Positions 35,757-45,086 of a stretch of DNA of 64,000 nt are shown here, in pieces. A program made the position numbers and the translations under genes. The stretch is from Kroppenstedtia eburnea. Lineage in GTDB: Bacteria > Bacillota > Bacilli > Thermoactinomycetales > DSM-45169. The notes below the pieces were generated by a model. The model did not search any database. It saw only the letters and a program-made list of their open reading frames with translations, and was not told the DNA's origin. Within the stretch, counting starts at the first letter, position 1. Every line of letters starts with the position of its first letter. Where the stretch lies: the NCBI RefSeq assembly GCF_013282215.1, contig NZ_CP048103.1, forward strand, positions 1,922,001-1,986,000, in the 5' to 3' direction.

Positions 35757-35785
35757 CAAAATCCTCTCTTCAGGAGAGGATTTAT
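35757..35785 (+). terminator. Terminator of the phosphoesterase gene
   Basis: A perfect hairpin AATCCTCTC-ttca-GGAGAGGATT followed by TATTG, directly after the stop on the plus strand. Confidence 0.8.
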
Positions 35786-35828
35786 TGCGGCAGACCGGGA
35801 TCAGATCTGGTTTCCAACGCCTGTGTTC

Positions 35829-35966
35829 CATTGTTTGGTAAATTCATAGCTGAAGCCGGGCCGGTCGGGATGGGGTTTCACATGTCGTTCCGTTGTTCTT
35901 GCGAGCCAAAGTTACTCCATGTGAAACCCCACCCTCCCTCAGTTGGACTTTTTCACAATACTTCCA
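35829..35966. repeat. TA-flanked repeat, degenerate copy B
   Basis: The central core (GGGTTTCACATG ... CATGTGAAACCCC, with CCGTTGTTCTT and GCGAGCCAAAGT) is well conserved, but both ends have decayed (right end CACAATACTTCCA). It sits between the phosphoesterase and dut genes, 76 bases from the dut stop. Confidence 0.8.
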
Positions 35967-36042
35967 GTCTGGAATCCTCATTTCAGACCCATCCGCGGGG
36001 AACTGAGGCGGCTCAAAGCGTCCACCCCTTTTCTTTTTCACT

Positions 36043-36489
36043 CTACTTGCCCGTGTGGCCAAATCCACCGGACCCGCGGTCGGTGGAGCCCAGCTTTTCC
36101 ATCTCCGTCAACCGGACAAAAGGAACCTGTTGGAACACCAGCTGGGCGATCCTCTCCCCGCGACGGACCACAAAGGGCTCCTTGCCCAGATTATGAAGTA
36201 TGACCGAAATCTCCCCCCGGTAATCCGCATCAATGGTTCCCGGAGAGTTTAACAGCGTGATCCCGTGTTTCAAAGCCAAACCACTGCGGGGGCGGACCTG
36301 CGCTTCCAGCCCGGTCGGCATCTCCAAGGCGATTCCCGTGGGGACCAACCTCCACTCCCCGGGTTCCAGCCGGAGTTCATCCCGGACCGCCGCAGACAGA
36401 TCGAAACCGCTCGCCCCTTCCGACATCCGCTCGGGCAGAGCCAGGTCTTCATTTCCGGGCAGTTTTTTGATTCCCACATCAAAGTACAA
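36043..36489 (-). CDS. dut: Deoxyuridine 5'-triphosphate nucleotidohydrolase (dUTPase)
   Basis: A 148-residue trimeric dUTPase that hydrolyses dUTP to dUMP, supplying the dTMP precursor and keeping uracil out of DNA. The five conserved motifs are visible: [48 protein letters not shown] and [14 protein letters not shown] at the C terminus. A TTG start is chosen because AGGAGG lies 7 bases upstream; a longer in-frame start is not supported. Its first codons overlap the 3' end of mlpA by 11 bases. Confidence 0.95.
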   Translation of the reverse strand: MYFDVGIKKLPGNEDLALPERMSEGASGFDLSAAVRDELRLEPGEWRLVPTGIALEMPTGLEAQVRPRSGLALKHGITLLNSPGTIDADYRGEISVILHNLGKEPFVVRRGERIAQLVFQQVPFVRLTEMEKLGSTDRGSGGFGHTGK

Positions 36490-37738
36490 GAGCGTCCCTC
36501 CTGAAAGCCGTGGGCAGGGCACCCTCCGGCGAAATGATGGAAAAAGCCATCGGGTGGGAAAAAATCGCCTGTGCCGCTTTCAAAAGATCTTGGCGGGTCA
36601 GACTCTCCACAGCTGCCACCACTTCATCCAGAGATTTGTGACAACCCAGGAGAAGCTCGTTTTTTCCGAGGCGGCTCATCCGGTTGTTGGTGCTTTCCAG
36701 ACTCATCATCATGCTGCCCTTCAACTGTTCTTTTCCTTTTCGCAGTTCCTCCTCAGACACACCGTCTTCCCGCAACTCTTTCATAATGCGAAGCAGAATT
36801 TCGATCACTTCATTTTCCTGACCCGGCGCCGTCCCGGCGTAAATCGTGAATAAACCCGTATCACTGTAGGCACTGTGATAAGAGAAGACAGAGTAGGCCA
36901 ATCCCCGTTCTTCCCGCACTTCCTGAAAAAGACGGGAGCTCATGTTTCCGCCGAGCAAGTTGTTCAACAGGTTATACGAATAAATTTGGGGATCCCCGAC
37001 AGCAACACCGGGAAGCCCGATACAAAAATGGGACTGCTCCGTCGCTTTGTGGCGGATGGAAGTTCCCGCGGTGAACAAAGGACCGCCGCCACGTGAACCG
37101 ATGTTCCCCTCCCTTTGAAATCCACCGAAGCGCTCTGCGATCCATTCCAGATAGTGTTCCGGCAGATTTCCCGCAAGTGCGATCACCAACTGATCGGGAC
37201 GGTAATGCTTCCCCTTATAATCCAGTAACAGAGAACGATGGAAACTCCGAACATTTTCCACATTTCCGAGAACCGCATAGCCGAGGGGATTCTTTTCCAT
37301 GGCAGCGGCGGAGAGGTATTCGTGAACCACATCGTCCGGTGTGTCCTCCACCATCCGAATCTCTTCCTCCACCACTTTTTGCTCTTTTTCAATCTCCTCC
37401 GGTTCAAACAACGACTCAAAAAACATATCCGCCAACACATCGATGGCGATCTCCAGATGTTCATCCAGCACTTTGGCGTAATAACAGGTCATCTCCTTCG
37501 AGGTGAAGGCGTTCACCTGCCCGCCGATTTCATCGAAGGTTTCCGCCAGTTGACGGGCGGTCCGCTTCTTGGTCCCTTTGAAAAGCATGTGCTCCAAAAA
37601 GTGAGAAATCCCGTTGTTCTCCTCTGTCTCCCAACGGGATCCGGCTCCGATCCACAGGCCGAAAGCCACGGACCGGACATGCGGAATCGATTCCGCCACC
37701 ACCCGGACCCCATTGGGAAGCTGGTGTCTCTGTATCAC
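36479..37738 (-). CDS. mlpA: M16 family zinc peptidase MlpA
   Basis: About 419 residues of the insulinase-like M16 family. The zinc site [11 protein letters not shown] is near residue 48, and the conserved [12 protein letters not shown] near 126 supplies the third ligand. The C-terminal half carries the substrate-arm Arg/Tyr motif [15 protein letters not shown]. subtilis MlpA (YmxG) is linked to protein quality control or protease regulation. The GTG start is chosen because it gives the family N terminus ([13 protein letters not shown]); a TTG start nine codons earlier is possible. dut follows within the same transcript. Confidence 0.9.
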   Translation of the reverse strand: MIQRHQLPNGVRVVAESIPHVRSVAFGLWIGAGSRWETEENNGISHFLEHMLFKGTKKRTARQLAETFDEIGGQVNAFTSKEMTCYYAKVLDEHLEIAIDVLADMFFESLFEPEEIEKEQKVVEEEIRMVEDTPDDVVHEYLSAAAMEKNPLGYAVLGNVENVRSFHRSLLLDYKGKHYRPDQLVIALAGNLPEHYLEWIAERFGGFQREGNIGSRGGGPLFTAGTSIRHKATEQSHFCIGLPGVAVGDPQIYSYNLLNNLLGGNMSSRLFQEVREERGLAYSVFSYHSAYSDTGLFTIYAGTAPGQENEVIEILLRIMKELREDGVSEEELRKGKEQLKGSMMMSLESTNNRMSRLGKNELLLGCHKSLDEVVAAVESLTRQDLLKAAQAIFSHPMAFSIISPEGALPTAFRRDALVL

Positions 37739-37797
37739 TTTTTTACTCGTTCCCCCTTGTCCCAATCTCCCGCCTGCAAAAAACCATCCCCACTATA

Positions 37798-38781
37798 TCA
37801 AAAGGAAGGGACAGGCTCAACAACCTCCACCCGTTTGGGGGACAACACTTCTTTGACTGTTCCCAGTCGCAATCCCTTTTCTTTGATCACACCGATGATT
37901 TGGGGAAGTGCCTGAACCGTGCGATCGGTGGGATGCATCAATACCAGCGATCCTTTGCCGATCCCTTTGCGGATGCGCTGAGTCATCCACTCCGGAGAAG
38001 AAGTTTTTCTCCAGTCCACCGTGTCCACGGTCCACAACACCGTCTTCATTCCCATTCGCCGGGCTTCTTCCAGCACCACCCGGTTGAAATCCCCCGCCGG
38101 GGGAGCAAAAAAGCGGGATTCCACCCCCAATTTGCGGATCAGAGTCTCTGTCTTTTCCATCTCCGAACGGATCCGCTCCCGAGAAACCCGGCTCATCAAC
38201 GGGTGGCTGTAGCCGTGATTTCCCAGTTCATGACCTTTGGCCAATAACTTTTTTGCCTCCTCGGGATGTTGGTTCAACCAAGAACCATCCAGAAAAAAGG
38301 TGGCGGCAACCCCCTCCTTCTCCAGAATATCCAGCATCCGGGACAGATGTTCCGTCCCCCAGGCCACATTGATCATCAAGGCGGCCATCGGCTTTTTTTC
38401 ATTTCCCCGATAGATGGGTTCCACAGGCAATTGATCGAGAGAAACCTTGGCCGGGATCTCGCGGAAAACCCAGGTGACGGGTTTCTCTTTTCCCCCTTTG
38501 ATCGCTGATCGATAGGTCGCTTCCTTGTCCACTTCGAGACCATTGTAACCCGGGATCGCCTTCCAAATACGGTCGATCCGGGCATCCACCGGAGGATCCC
38601 GCCGGGCACGGGAACCCTTTTCAATCACTTCCCGCAGCTTCCCATCCTCCTTCTTCAACACCGGCTCCGCCGTTCCTTTCTTCACAGATGTGACATAAGC
38701 AGTCACCGATGGGGACCAGACCCCCAACCAGATCAGGGGCACCGCCAGCAACACCCAACGTTTCCGCAATCTTCGCTTCAT
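37798..38781 (-). CDS. ylxY: Polysaccharide deacetylase-like protein YlxY
   Basis: 327 residues with an N-terminal membrane anchor or signal (WVLLAVPLIWLGVWSPSVTA), then a NodB-type barrel from about residue 125 (ALMINVAWGTEHLSRML ... LGNHGYSHPLMSR). The second metal motif HGYSH is intact, but the first, usually TFDDG, is replaced by NVAWG, so the catalytic Asp is missing. YlxY proteins therefore probably have an altered or no deacetylase activity. GAGGTG precedes the ATG. The upstream region contains CATAAGTTA, which matches the sigma-K -10 pattern but lacks a proper -35. Confidence 0.87.
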   Translation of the reverse strand: MKRRLRKRWVLLAVPLIWLGVWSPSVTAYVTSVKKGTAEPVLKKEDGKLREVIEKGSRARRDPPVDARIDRIWKAIPGYNGLEVDKEATYRSAIKGGKEKPVTWVFREIPAKVSLDQLPVEPIYRGNEKKPMAALMINVAWGTEHLSRMLDILEKEGVAATFFLDGSWLNQHPEEAKKLLAKGHELGNHGYSHPLMSRVSRERIRSEMEKTETLIRKLGVESRFFAPPAGDFNRVVLEEARRMGMKTVLWTVDTVDWRKTSSPEWMTQRIRKGIGKGSLVLMHPTDRTVQALPQIIGVIKEKGLRLGTVKEVLSPKRVEVVEPVPSF

Positions 38782-38861
38782 ATAAAACACACCTCGTCAC
38801 CCTATTGGATGCTACTAACTTATGCACACCCACCAGTTCCTATACGGAGGGCTTTTCCCAA

Positions 38862-38896
38862 TAAAAAAAGAGACAGATCGCTCTGACTCTTTTTGT
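38862..38896 (-). terminator. Terminator of pnp
   Basis: The minus-strand hairpin AAAGAGTCAGAG / CTGTCTCTTT is followed by TTTTATTGG just after the pnp stop. Confidence 0.8.
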
Positions 38897-38906
38897 ACGG
38901 AGGGCA

Positions 38907-40997
38907 TCAGGATCCTTGTGTCAGGATCGCTTTCCTGGACAAGTTGATCCGGCCCTGGTTATCGATCTCGGTCACTTTCACCTGGATCTGATCCCCCAGG
39001 TTCACCACATCGCTCACCTTGTTCACGCGCTCTTTATCCAGTTGGGAGATATGTACCAAACCTTCCTTCCCCGGAAGGATCTCCACAAAAGCCCCGTATT
39101 TCTCCACCCGCTTGACCGTTCCGATGTAGATCTCCCCGACCACCACTTCCCGGACCAAGTCTTCGATAATGCTCTTCGCTTTCTCGTTTTGCGCCGGGTC
39201 CGCCGAGGCGATAAAAATCCTGCCATCCTGCTCGATGTCGATCTTGACTCCGGTTTCATCGATAATCTTGTTGATCACCCGCCCGCTGGGCCCGATCACT
39301 TCCCGGATTTTGTCCGGATGGATCTTCAGCGTCAGGATTTTCGGAGCATGGGGAGACAGCTCCCGGCGGGGTTCACCCAGCGTGGCCGTCATATTGTCAA
39401 GGAGCACATGCCGGGCACGATGTGCTTGTTGCAACGCCTGGGAAAGGACCTCCCGGTCGATCTCTTCGATCTTGATATCCATCTGCAATGCGGTGACACC
39501 TTTGCGGGTGCCAGCCACCTTGAAATCCATATCACCCAAGTGGTCTTCCATCCCTTGGATATCCGTCAGGACGGTCACTTGATCCCCTTCCTTGACAAGC
39601 CCCATCGCAATCCCCGCCACCGGATCCTTGATCGGCACGCCTGCATCCATCAGGGCCAGTGTGGAAGCGCAGATGCTGGCCTGGGAAGTGGAGCCGTTGG
39701 ATTCCAATACCTCGGACACGAGTCGGATCGTATAGGGAAACTCCTCTTCCGAAGGGATCACCGGTTCCAATGCCCGTTCACCCAGGGCTCCGTGCCCGAT
39801 TTCACGTCGCCCCGGCCCTCTCATGGGTCGGGATTCACCGACGGAATAAGGGGGGAAATTATAGTGATGCATAAACCGTTTCGATTCTTCCAGGTCGAGT
39901 CCGTCCAGGATCTGAACATCCCCCAGGGCTCCCAAGGTGCAGACGCTGAGAACCTGGGTTTGGCCCCGCCGGAAATGGCCGGAACCGTGGGTGCGGGGAA
40001 GAATTCCCACTTCACTGGTGAGAGGTCGGATCTCTTCCGGAGAACGGCCGTCAGGACGTTTCTTCTCCTCCAGGATCATCCGGCGCACCTCTTCTTTGAG
40101 CACCGTGTCCAGAACCTCTTCGATCTCCTTCGTCTGATCCGCTTCCGGATCTTCCCCTGCCAGTTGCTGCAAAACAGATTCTCTCACCTGGTTGATCGCA
40201 TCCTGCCGTTCCTGCTTCTCTCCCACTTGGGCGGCTTTTGCCATGGGAGCCGTCGACAGTTCACGAACCCGGCGTTCCAATTCGGAATCCACCTGATGGA
40301 GATCCGGCTCCATCTTTTCTTTCCCCACCTGCCCGACGATCTTCTCCTGAAAAGCGATCATCTCCTTGATCGCTTCATGACCGAACAGGATCCCTTCCAG
40401 CATCACCTCTTCGGGAACCTCATCGGCCCCTGCCTCCACCATGTTGATCCCGTGCTTGGTGCCGGCGACCACCAGATGAAGATCGCTTTTTTCCGCCTGT
40501 TCCACTGAAGGATTCAGCACCCATTTACCGTTCACCCGTCCGACGATCACACCGGCGATCGGACCGGCGAAGGGAATATCGGAGATGGACAGGGCGGTGG
40601 ATGCACCGATCATGGCCGCGATCTCCGTGGAACAATCCTGGTCCACGGACATCACCGTCGTGACCACCTGCACATCATTCCGATAACCCTCCGGAAACAG
40701 CGGGCGGATGGGACGGTCGATCAAGCGGCTGGCCAGGATCGCCTTTTCCGAGGGTCGTCCCTCCCGCTTAATAAAACCGCCGGGGATTTTACCCACAGCA
40801 TAAAGCCTTTCCTCATAGTTGACTGTCAATGGAAAAAAACCGAGATCCTTCGGTTCATCGGATGCAGTGGCTGTGGCCATCACCGCAGTATCTCCGTAAC
40901 GGACAAGCACCGCCCCGTTGGCCTGGTTGGCGTATTTGCCGACTTCCATCGTCAGCCGCCTCCCGGCAAATTCCGTCTCAAATATGGTCGGTTCCAT
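38907..40997 (-). CDS. pnp: Polyribonucleotide nucleotidyltransferase (PNPase)
   Basis: A 696-residue phosphorolytic 3'-5' exoribonuclease involved in mRNA decay. Two RNase PH-like domains bracket an all-helical linker: the first at about 20-140 ([20 protein letters not shown]), the second at about 315-540 ([38 protein letters not shown]). The C terminus has a KH domain ([19 protein letters not shown]) and an S1 domain ([20 protein letters not shown]). The ATG follows AGGAGG; an in-frame TTG one codon earlier is possible. It follows rpsO, separated by a terminator. Confidence 0.95.
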   Translation of the reverse strand: MEPTIFETEFAGRRLTMEVGKYANQANGAVLVRYGDTAVMATATASDEPKDLGFFPLTVNYEERLYAVGKIPGGFIKREGRPSEKAILASRLIDRPIRPLFPEGYRNDVQVVTTVMSVDQDCSTEIAAMIGASTALSISDIPFAGPIAGVIVGRVNGKWVLNPSVEQAEKSDLHLVVAGTKHGINMVEAGADEVPEEVMLEGILFGHEAIKEMIAFQEKIVGQVGKEKMEPDLHQVDSELERRVRELSTAPMAKAAQVGEKQERQDAINQVRESVLQQLAGEDPEADQTKEIEEVLDTVLKEEVRRMILEEKKRPDGRSPEEIRPLTSEVGILPRTHGSGHFRRGQTQVLSVCTLGALGDVQILDGLDLEESKRFMHHYNFPPYSVGESRPMRGPGRREIGHGALGERALEPVIPSEEEFPYTIRLVSEVLESNGSTSQASICASTLALMDAGVPIKDPVAGIAMGLVKEGDQVTVLTDIQGMEDHLGDMDFKVAGTRKGVTALQMDIKIEEIDREVLSQALQQAHRARHVLLDNMTATLGEPRRELSPHAPKILTLKIHPDKIREVIGPSGRVINKIIDETGVKIDIEQDGRIFIASADPAQNEKAKSIIEDLVREVVVGEIYIGTVKRVEKYGAFVEILPGKEGLVHISQLDKERVNKVSDVVNLGDQIQVKVTEIDNQGRINLSRKAILTQGS

Positions 40998-41102
40998 CAA
41001 TGCCGCATTTCCTCCTCTCAACGCGCACATGGTTTACTTTCTTCATCCTTGCATTATTTCCTTCCGCCCGGTTTTTTAGGAGCAGTCAAAGGATACTCCT
41101 AT

Positions 41103-41130
41103 TGAAAAAGCGGGGAGATCCCCGCTCTTT
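41103..41130 (-). terminator. Terminator of rpsO
   Basis: The minus-strand hairpin AGCGGGGATCTCCCCGCT followed by TTTTC, six bases after the rpsO stop. It lies between rpsO and pnp, so pnp may partly rely on read-through. Confidence 0.88.
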
Positions 41131-41135
41131 CAGAG

Positions 41136-41405
41136 TTACCGGCGCAAGCCCAGTTTTTGAATCAACGTCCGGTACCGCGCGACGTCATTTTTCTTCAGGT
41201 AGTTGAGCAGGTTACGTCGCTGCCCGACCATCTTCAACAGACCGCGGCGGGAGTGATGATCTTTCTTATGCTCACGCAGATGCTCGTTCAACTCGTTGAT
41301 CCGGTGTGTCAGGATCGCCACCTGAACTTCCGGAGACCCGGTATCGCTCTCGTGAGTCTTGTATTCGTCGATAATTTCCCGCTTCCGTTCCAGGGACAAG
41401 GTCAT
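41136..41405 (-). CDS. rpsO: 30S ribosomal protein S15
   Basis: An 89-residue 16S rRNA-binding protein. The strongly conserved [20 protein letters not shown], then [18 protein letters not shown], and the LGLRR C terminus are present. The ATG ([15 protein letters not shown]) has AAAGGAGGTG upstream; a longer in-frame version would add 15 residues not found in S15. It has its own promoter and leader. Confidence 0.98.
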   Translation of the reverse strand: MTLSLERKREIIDEYKTHESDTGSPEVQVAILTHRINELNEHLREHKKDHHSRRGLLKMVGQRRNLLNYLKKNDVARYRTLIQKLGLRR

Positions 41406-41514
41406 CCCTTTCACCTCCTTTGTTTGAAAAGCCCCCGTGGCCCAGGCCATCGCCGAGGCAGTCGATGATCCGCGCCAGGGTTTTGCATGGGACTTAAACA
41501 GCCCGACCCAGTAC
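41406..41514 (-). ncRNA. Candidate S15-binding leader of rpsO
   Basis: About 110 bases of leader between the transcription start and the rpsO ribosome site contain GC-rich complementary segments (GGCCTGGGCC, GGCGATGG). In several bacteria S15 represses its own mRNA through such a leader. The specific fold was not verified here. Confidence 0.35.
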
Positions 41515-41520
41515 CAAAAC

Positions 41521-41526
41521 AGTATA
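41521..41526 (-). promoter_or_regulatory. rpsO promoter (-10)
   Basis: TATACT on the minus strand in an AT-rich stretch after ribF, about 115 bases before rpsO. The -35 is poor (TTACTC with 17-base spacing). Confidence 0.5.
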
Positions 41527-41559
41527 GCATAGAACAGTTTCCGAGTAAATGCGCTCCGG

Positions 41560-42510
41560 TTAACAGAGATTCCGCCGGTTCAGCCATGCCCGGGAATTCC
41601 TCTCATCGGACTTCAACTGCTCCGTCAATGCCGTAACCGATGCAAAGGGTTGTTCACCCCGGAGACGATGAAGAAACTCCACTTCCAACCGGTCGCCGTA
41701 CAGGTTTTCATCCAGATCAAACAGATGGACTTCCAGGGTTTTCACAGGATCCGGGTCCCGAAAAGTGGGCCGGTATCCGATGTTCATCATGCCAAAAAGA
41801 TCTTTGGAATCCCCTTCTCTGCGGACACGGACCACATACACCCCTGTGGCGGGAATGATAAACGGCTCCTCCAACCGGATGTTGGCTGTCGGGAAACCGA
41901 TGGTCCGCCCCCTCTGATCCCCTTGAACCACTTCCCCCCGAAGGGAATAAGGGCGCCCCAAAATCTTCATGGCCGCTTCCACATCCCCTTCGTCCAGGGT
42001 TTGCCGCAGCCGGGTGCTGCTGACAAAATCCCCGTCACTGGCGATGGGATGTACAATCTCCACCTGGAACCGGCCGTCGCTCAGACGGTTCAGATCCTCT
42101 GCCTTTCCCGCAGCTCCCCGGCCAAAGGTGAAATTGAAGCCCACGGTAACTCCGCGCACCTTCAGGGGAATCAGCACTTCCTCAATGAATTCCTCCCGGG
42201 TTCTGGAGGCCAGCTCCCGGTCAAACTTCATCACATACACCCGTTGAACACCCAGTTCCTCAAATCGGAGCAACTTCTCCCGTAAGGGGGTGAGGTAGCG
42301 GGACACGGAAGCTTTCCCCAACACTTCCCGGGGGTGGGGGTGAAAGGTCATGACCGCAGGGGATACCCCGAGCTCCCCGGCGATTTGGCGGGCCCGCTCG
42401 ATCACGCTCCGGTGACCGAGATGGACTCCGTCAAAATATCCGATCGCCAGGGAAACCGGAGGAACCTCTCTTTCGATATGCAATGGATAGGTTAAATGGA
42501 TCGTTTCCAT
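41560..42510 (-). CDS. ribF: Bifunctional riboflavin kinase/FAD synthetase
   Basis: 316 residues. The N-terminal FAD synthetase (nucleotidyltransferase) domain shows [15 protein letters not shown] and [14 protein letters not shown]. The C-terminal riboflavin kinase domain shows [11 protein letters not shown] and [11 protein letters not shown]. It makes FMN and FAD, and the product is often called RibC in B. subtilis. The ATG with AGGTGA 6 bases upstream is chosen over a GTG three codons earlier that would overlap the truB stop. It follows truB, as in B. subtilis. Confidence 0.95.
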   Translation of the reverse strand: METIHLTYPLHIEREVPPVSLAIGYFDGVHLGHRSVIERARQIAGELGVSPAVMTFHPHPREVLGKASVSRYLTPLREKLLRFEELGVQRVYVMKFDRELASRTREEFIEEVLIPLKVRGVTVGFNFTFGRGAAGKAEDLNRLSDGRFQVEIVHPIASDGDFVSSTRLRQTLDEGDVEAAMKILGRPYSLRGEVVQGDQRGRTIGFPTANIRLEEPFIIPATGVYVVRVRREGDSKDLFGMMNIGYRPTFRDPDPVKTLEVHLFDLDENLYGDRLEVEFLHRLRGEQPFASVTALTEQLKSDERNSRAWLNRRNLC

Positions 42511-42515
42511 GGATT

Positions 42516-43421
42516 TCACCTGACCCGAAACACTTTTTCCGGCTTGGCCGTCCGTTCATCCATCATCCGGTACAAGGCACAAAATTGACCTTCTTCAGTG
42601 AACACGCGAAAAAGCGTGTCCGCCGCCAGCGCCTCCTCTTTCCCCGGATGAAGGAGCCTGCCGTTCATCACAGAAGTAAATAAACTTTGGGGAACCACGA
42701 TCCCGGGCAGATGTCCCAGCGCCTCCCCGATTCCGGTCAGAACACTTCCCCACTCCCCCGAGACCGCCGCCCTCTCCAATCTGTCGAGGGTGAAAGCTTC
42801 CTCCAGCGTAAAGGGACCGCTCTCCGTGCGTACCAACCGGGACATGTGAGCCGGATACCCGAGCTCCTTTCCCAGATCGACACACAAGGTCCGCACATAG
42901 GTGCCTTTGGAACATCTGACATCAAAATGGATTCGGGGCTGCTCTCCCTCCTCCATTCCGGTCCGTTCCAGCGAGAAGATGGTGACCCTTCGGGAGCGGC
43001 GCCGGACTTCCCGTCCTTGACGCGCCCATTCATACAACCGTTTCCCTTCCACCTTCACGGCGGAATACATCGGCGGAACCTGTTCGATCTCTCCGGTGAA
43101 CTTCCGAAACACCGCATCGATCCGTCCCGGATCCAAGGGACCCACCGGCTGCTCTTCCGTCACCCTGCCCGTCTGATCCTCGGTATCCGTGGCAACCCCC
43201 AGCGTAAGAGTCCCCCGGTACCTTTTGGGAAGAGACTGGATGTACTCGGCGATTCGGGTCGCCTGCCCGAGACAGATGGGCAACACCCCTTCCACTGCCG
43301 GGTCGAGGGTGCCCGTATGGCCCACCTTTTTCTGGCCGGACAGACGCCGGATCCGGTTCACCACATCATGGGAGGTCAGCCCTGCCGGCTTACAGACGGG
43401 GATCACGCCGTGGAGCATCAT
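42516..43421 (-). CDS. truB: tRNA pseudouridine(55) synthase TruB
   Basis: A 301-residue enzyme that makes pseudouridine 55 in the tRNA T-loop. The catalytic Asp is in KVGHTGTLDPAVEGVLP near residue 39. KRYRGTLTLGVATDTED follows, then YEWARQG near 120. The C-terminal PUA-like region is present. It starts in an ATGA overlap with the DHH phosphoesterase stop, with GGGAGG upstream. Confidence 0.96.
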   Translation of the reverse strand: MMLHGVIPVCKPAGLTSHDVVNRIRRLSGQKKVGHTGTLDPAVEGVLPICLGQATRIAEYIQSLPKRYRGTLTLGVATDTEDQTGRVTEEQPVGPLDPGRIDAVFRKFTGEIEQVPPMYSAVKVEGKRLYEWARQGREVRRRSRRVTIFSLERTGMEEGEQPRIHFDVRCSKGTYVRTLCVDLGKELGYPAHMSRLVRTESGPFTLEEAFTLDRLERAAVSGEWGSVLTGIGEALGHLPGIVVPQSLFTSVMNGRLLHPGKEEALAADTLFRVFTEEGQFCALYRMMDERTAKPEKVFRVR

Positions 43422-44416
43422 CCCTCCCTCCCATCCAGTGCCGCTTTCACCTGCTCCAACAAGGATTTCTCCGCCTCATCCAGGGTTCCGGTCAGAGAGC
43501 AACCCGCCGCGCGGGCATGGCCGCCGCCGCCCATGGATTGGGCCAGTTTCCCCACATCGACGATTTCCCTGGAACGGAGGCTGACCTTGATCCCTTGCCC
43601 GTCTGTTTCCCGGAACAGAATCCCCACATCCACTCCCGCCACATTGCGGGCATAATTGACGATCCCGTCCAAGTCTTCCTCTCTTGCCCCGCTGGAACGG
43701 AAATCCTCCCGGGTCAACTTGATCCAACCCACTTGTCCGTCATCGGAAAAAGTGAGGGTGTCCAAGGCCCGGCGAAGCAATGCCAACTGCCCCCGGGTCA
43801 TCGTCTCGATCACGCGGTCGGCGATCGCCCCGGGCTCCACCCCGTGACGTAACAAGCCCGAGGCCAGCTCCATCACTTCCGGTGTGGTGTTGGCATAGCG
43901 AAAACCGCCGGTGTCGGTCAGCAATCCCGTGTAGAGACAGGTGGCCAGTTCGCGATCCCACTCCACCTGCAAACGCCGGGACCAATGGCAGAGGATTTCC
44001 GCCGTCGCCGCCGCCCCGGGAATCACCAGGTTGGTTGTCCCGAACCGGTCGTTGGTGGGGTGGTGGTCGATATTCAACACCTCCGCCTCCGCCGCCAACA
44101 GTTGGCAGACGGAACCCATCCGCTCCCGGTCCGCCACATCCACGGCGATCACCCGTCGATAGGGACCTTCCGCCCCGGCTTCATCCGGAGAGAGGATCCT
44201 CTCCGCTTCCGGCAGAAACCGGAACTTGTCCGGGACAGGAGACTCGTTGACCATGACCACCTGTTTCCCCAACCGCTTCAGAATCCATCCGACAGCCAAA
44301 GTGGAGCCGATCGCATCCCCGTCGGGATGCAGGTGGGAAACCACCAGATAGGGTCCCGGCTCCGAGACGAAGGCCAATGCCTGCTTCCAGTCCTCCTCAA
44401 CCCGGGTTGCGCTCAT
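43418..44416 (-). CDS. nrnA: DHH-family phosphoesterase, NrnA-type oligoribonuclease
   Basis: 332 residues. DHH-type motifs are seen in order: [15 protein letters not shown] near 25, [13 protein letters not shown] near 90, [13 protein letters not shown] near 115, and the DHHA1 ending [13 protein letters not shown] near 293. NrnA degrades nanoRNAs and converts pAp to AMP, and sits between rbfA and truB in Bacilli, as here. It overlaps rbfA by 20 bases at its start. Confidence 0.94.
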   Translation of the reverse strand: MSATRVEEDWKQALAFVSEPGPYLVVSHLHPDGDAIGSTLAVGWILKRLGKQVVMVNESPVPDKFRFLPEAERILSPDEAGAEGPYRRVIAVDVADRERMGSVCQLLAAEAEVLNIDHHPTNDRFGTTNLVIPGAAATAEILCHWSRRLQVEWDRELATCLYTGLLTDTGGFRYANTTPEVMELASGLLRHGVEPGAIADRVIETMTRGQLALLRRALDTLTFSDDGQVGWIKLTREDFRSSGAREEDLDGIVNYARNVAGVDVGILFRETDGQGIKVSLRSREIVDVGKLAQSMGGGGHARAAGCSLTGTLDEAEKSLLEQVKAALDGREG

Positions 44417-44756
44417 TTCGGTTCACTTCTTCCAACAGTTTGGAAATGTGCTGGCCATGTTCGATCGACTCATCAAATTTGAAAATCAGCTCCGGGGTGT
44501 GGCGAAGCTGTACCCTTCGCCCAATCTCCGTCCGCAGGAAACCTTTGGCTTTTTCCAGCCCCTCCAAGGTCTCTTTTTTCTTCTCTTCATCCCCCAGCAC
44601 GCTGATATACACTTTCGCCTGCTGTAAATCTCCGCTCATCTCCACTGCGGTCACCGTCACAAAACCGACCCGGGGATCCTTCATCTCATGTTGCAACACA
44701 TAGCTCAGCTCTTTTTTCACTTGTTCGCCGACCCGACTCGCACGGATGCGTGCCAT
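44397..44756 (-). CDS. rbfA: Ribosome-binding factor A
   Basis: A 119-residue KH-like 30S maturation factor. It begins [20 protein letters not shown] and contains [20 protein letters not shown] and [19 protein letters not shown], the conserved core. AGGAGGTG lies upstream of the chosen ATG; an ATG three codons earlier is less well placed. Confidence 0.96.
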   Translation of the reverse strand: MARIRASRVGEQVKKELSYVLQHEMKDPRVGFVTVTAVEMSGDLQQAKVYISVLGDEEKKKETLEGLEKAKGFLRTEIGRRVQLRHTPELIFKFDESIEHGQHISKLLEEVNRNERNPG

Positions 44757-44800
44757 CGTCGACACCTCCTGTTCGCCCCGCCTGGTGGGGCGGGCGAATT

Positions 44801-45082
44801 TTACAGAAAGGAGATTTCAACATCCACGATCTCCAAGTCGTCAATCGTCTCCAGGATCCGGACCGCCTGCTTCAACTCACTGTCCACGATCCTCCGGTCG
44901 CTTCCAACACCGACAACAGCCAAATCGGCCCACTGCCGGTCATCCTGGGAGCCCACTTCCGCCACGGACAGATTGAGACGGTGGCGAATGCGGGATAACC
45001 CGCTCTTCACCGCCCGTCGTTTGTCCTTGAGGGAAGTGGAATACAATATACGGCAGCGACAGTCCAGCAGACCGACAACCAT
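44801..45082 (-). CDS. ylxP: DUF503 protein YlxP
   Basis: A 93-residue conserved protein between infB and rbfA, implicated by genetics and structure in ribosome assembly. The family pattern [20 protein letters not shown], then [20 protein letters not shown], is clear. It begins 4 bases after the infB stop. Confidence 0.93.
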   Translation of the reverse strand: MVVGLLDCRCRILYSTSLKDKRRAVKSGLSRIRHRLNLSVAEVGSQDDRQWADLAVVGVGSDRRIVDSELKQAVRILETIDDLEIVDVEISFL

Positions 45083-45086
45083 GGAT

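Noticed and set aside
41031-41102. Separate promoter for pnp after the rpsO terminator
   Set aside because: No convincing -35/-10 pair was found; read-through from rpsO is equally likely.
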